5,712 nt of DNA from Gammaproteobacteria bacterium (GTDB lineage: Bacteria; Pseudomonadota; Gammaproteobacteria; UWMA-0217): positions 1 to 5,712 of the forward strand of contig JALVPS010000177.1 in assembly GCA_027031685.1 (NCBI GenBank), given 5' to 3'. Positions 5,390 through 5,712 of this stretch are shown in pieces (within the stretch, counting starts at the first letter, position 1; each line of letters opens with the position of its first letter). The notes beneath the pieces are model-generated. The model saw only the letters and a program-made list of their open reading frames with translations, did no database searches and was not told the DNA's origin. A program made the position numbers and the translations under genes.

Positions 5390-5712
5390 GTGCGCCCAGC
5401 ATGGGCGCACCCCTGCGGGTGGAAGTCCCGCCACGAGCTGGTCACGGCGAGTGAAGCGAAGCGCAACTGCGGGAGGGTGACCGACCGTGGGGAGGAAGCG
5501 TGGAGCGTAAACCGCGAGCCGACGAACAGACAAAATCGTCGGGAGCGATTTTGAACAGCCGCAGGCTGGCCCGAAGGGCGAGCCCCAGGGATGGGGTGAG
5601 TAAACCGGATACGAGGTACTGCCGAGCAGGGCGAGCGGGCCAGAGGCCGCGAAGCTCTCGTGGCCAAGGCGAAGCGGTGTAGATCCGGCGGTTGTGCGGT
5701 GAAGGGGTGCGC
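5390..5712 (+). mobile_element. 5' end of a group II intron (domain I region), truncated by the window edge
   Basis: The sequence turns abruptly into structured, non-coding DNA at GTGCG, the bacterial group II 5' consensus (GUGYG). It continues as GCCCAGCATGGGCGCAC and GCGGGTGGAAGTCCCGC, the latter a GGGUGnAAGUCCC-type domain I hairpin (5415-5431, stem of five). Further pairings are GGTCAC/GTGACC (5440-5445 with 5477-5482), CAAAATCG/CGATTTTG (5531-5538 with 5546-5553), GCCC-GAA-GGGC (5569-5579), and CCCC/GGGG (5583-5586 with 5593-5596). Purine-rich joints such as GAGGAAGCG and GAGTAAAC are typical of intron RNA. No convincing ORF is visible. The reverse transcriptase/maturase and domains V-VI would lie to the right. 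Position right behind an intrinsic terminator favours class C, but the class cannot be fixed from this part. The first base could be off by a few. Confidence 0.8.

Noticed and set aside
4292..5533. A 413-codon open frame on the minus strand
   Set aside because: It crosses two terminators, the PKHD hydroxylase and the intron start, and has shadow-like composition. It is not a gene.
5500..5682. Short plus-strand open frame inside the intron-like region
   Set aside because: The sequence folds into RNA hairpins and the translation is Arg/Gly-rich, with no reverse transcriptase motif. It is explained by intron RNA structure.
1..5712. CRISPR array, tRNA or rRNA genes
   Set aside because: No regularly spaced direct repeats, no tRNA-like T-loop (GGTTCGAATCC type) and no rRNA sequence were seen on reading either strand.

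Overview
The window is GC-rich, densely packed bacterial DNA. It looks like an ordinary chromosomal stretch of a gammaproteobacterium, plausibly of the Ectothiorhodospiraceae type. That placement is inferred from base composition and the style of the proteins. No gene here is a taxonomic marker.

Layout. (1) Positions 1-831 hold the 3' part of a gene for an aromatic- and His-rich, helical protein of unknown function. After a 150-base gap full of inverted repeats comes a WecG/TagA/CpsF-family glycosyltransferase (982-1758). The pair looks like the tail of an exopolysaccharide or surface-glycan cluster lying mostly off the left edge. (2) A small conserved-type hypothetical gene (1771-2115, minus strand) converges on the glycosyltransferase with 12 bases between stops. 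It diverges from a dihydrolipoyl-dehydrogenase-like flavoprotein (2299-3714, plus strand). The 183-base divergent gap carries a perfect TATAAT on the minus strand and an extended -10 (TGCTAAGGT) on the plus strand. (3) Downstream of the flavoprotein, probably co-transcribed, is a 104-residue hypothetical (3730-4044). Next come a Xre/MbcA/ParS-type (DUF2384-like) antitoxin-family protein without a toxin (4063-4533), a terminator, and a PKHD-type Fe(II)/2-oxoglutarate hydroxylase of the YbiX/PiuC family (4640-5311). (4) The hydroxylase gene is followed by a strong intrinsic terminator (5351-5386). Three bases past its T-tract the sequence changes to what reads as the 5' end of a group II intron (5390 to the right edge). 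It starts GTGCG and has the folded domain-I style sequence and no convincing ORF. The reverse transcriptase/maturase and 3' end would lie beyond the window.

The most noteworthy feature is this intron placed just behind a terminator, the target habit known for bacterial class C introns. The protein-coding part is mostly orphan housekeeping-style genes: an E3-like oxidoreductase without its 2-oxoacid dehydrogenase partners, an antitoxin-family protein without a toxin, and a PKHD hydroxylase without the siderophore receptor that often accompanies it. I do not see a clear, undescribed multi-gene system.
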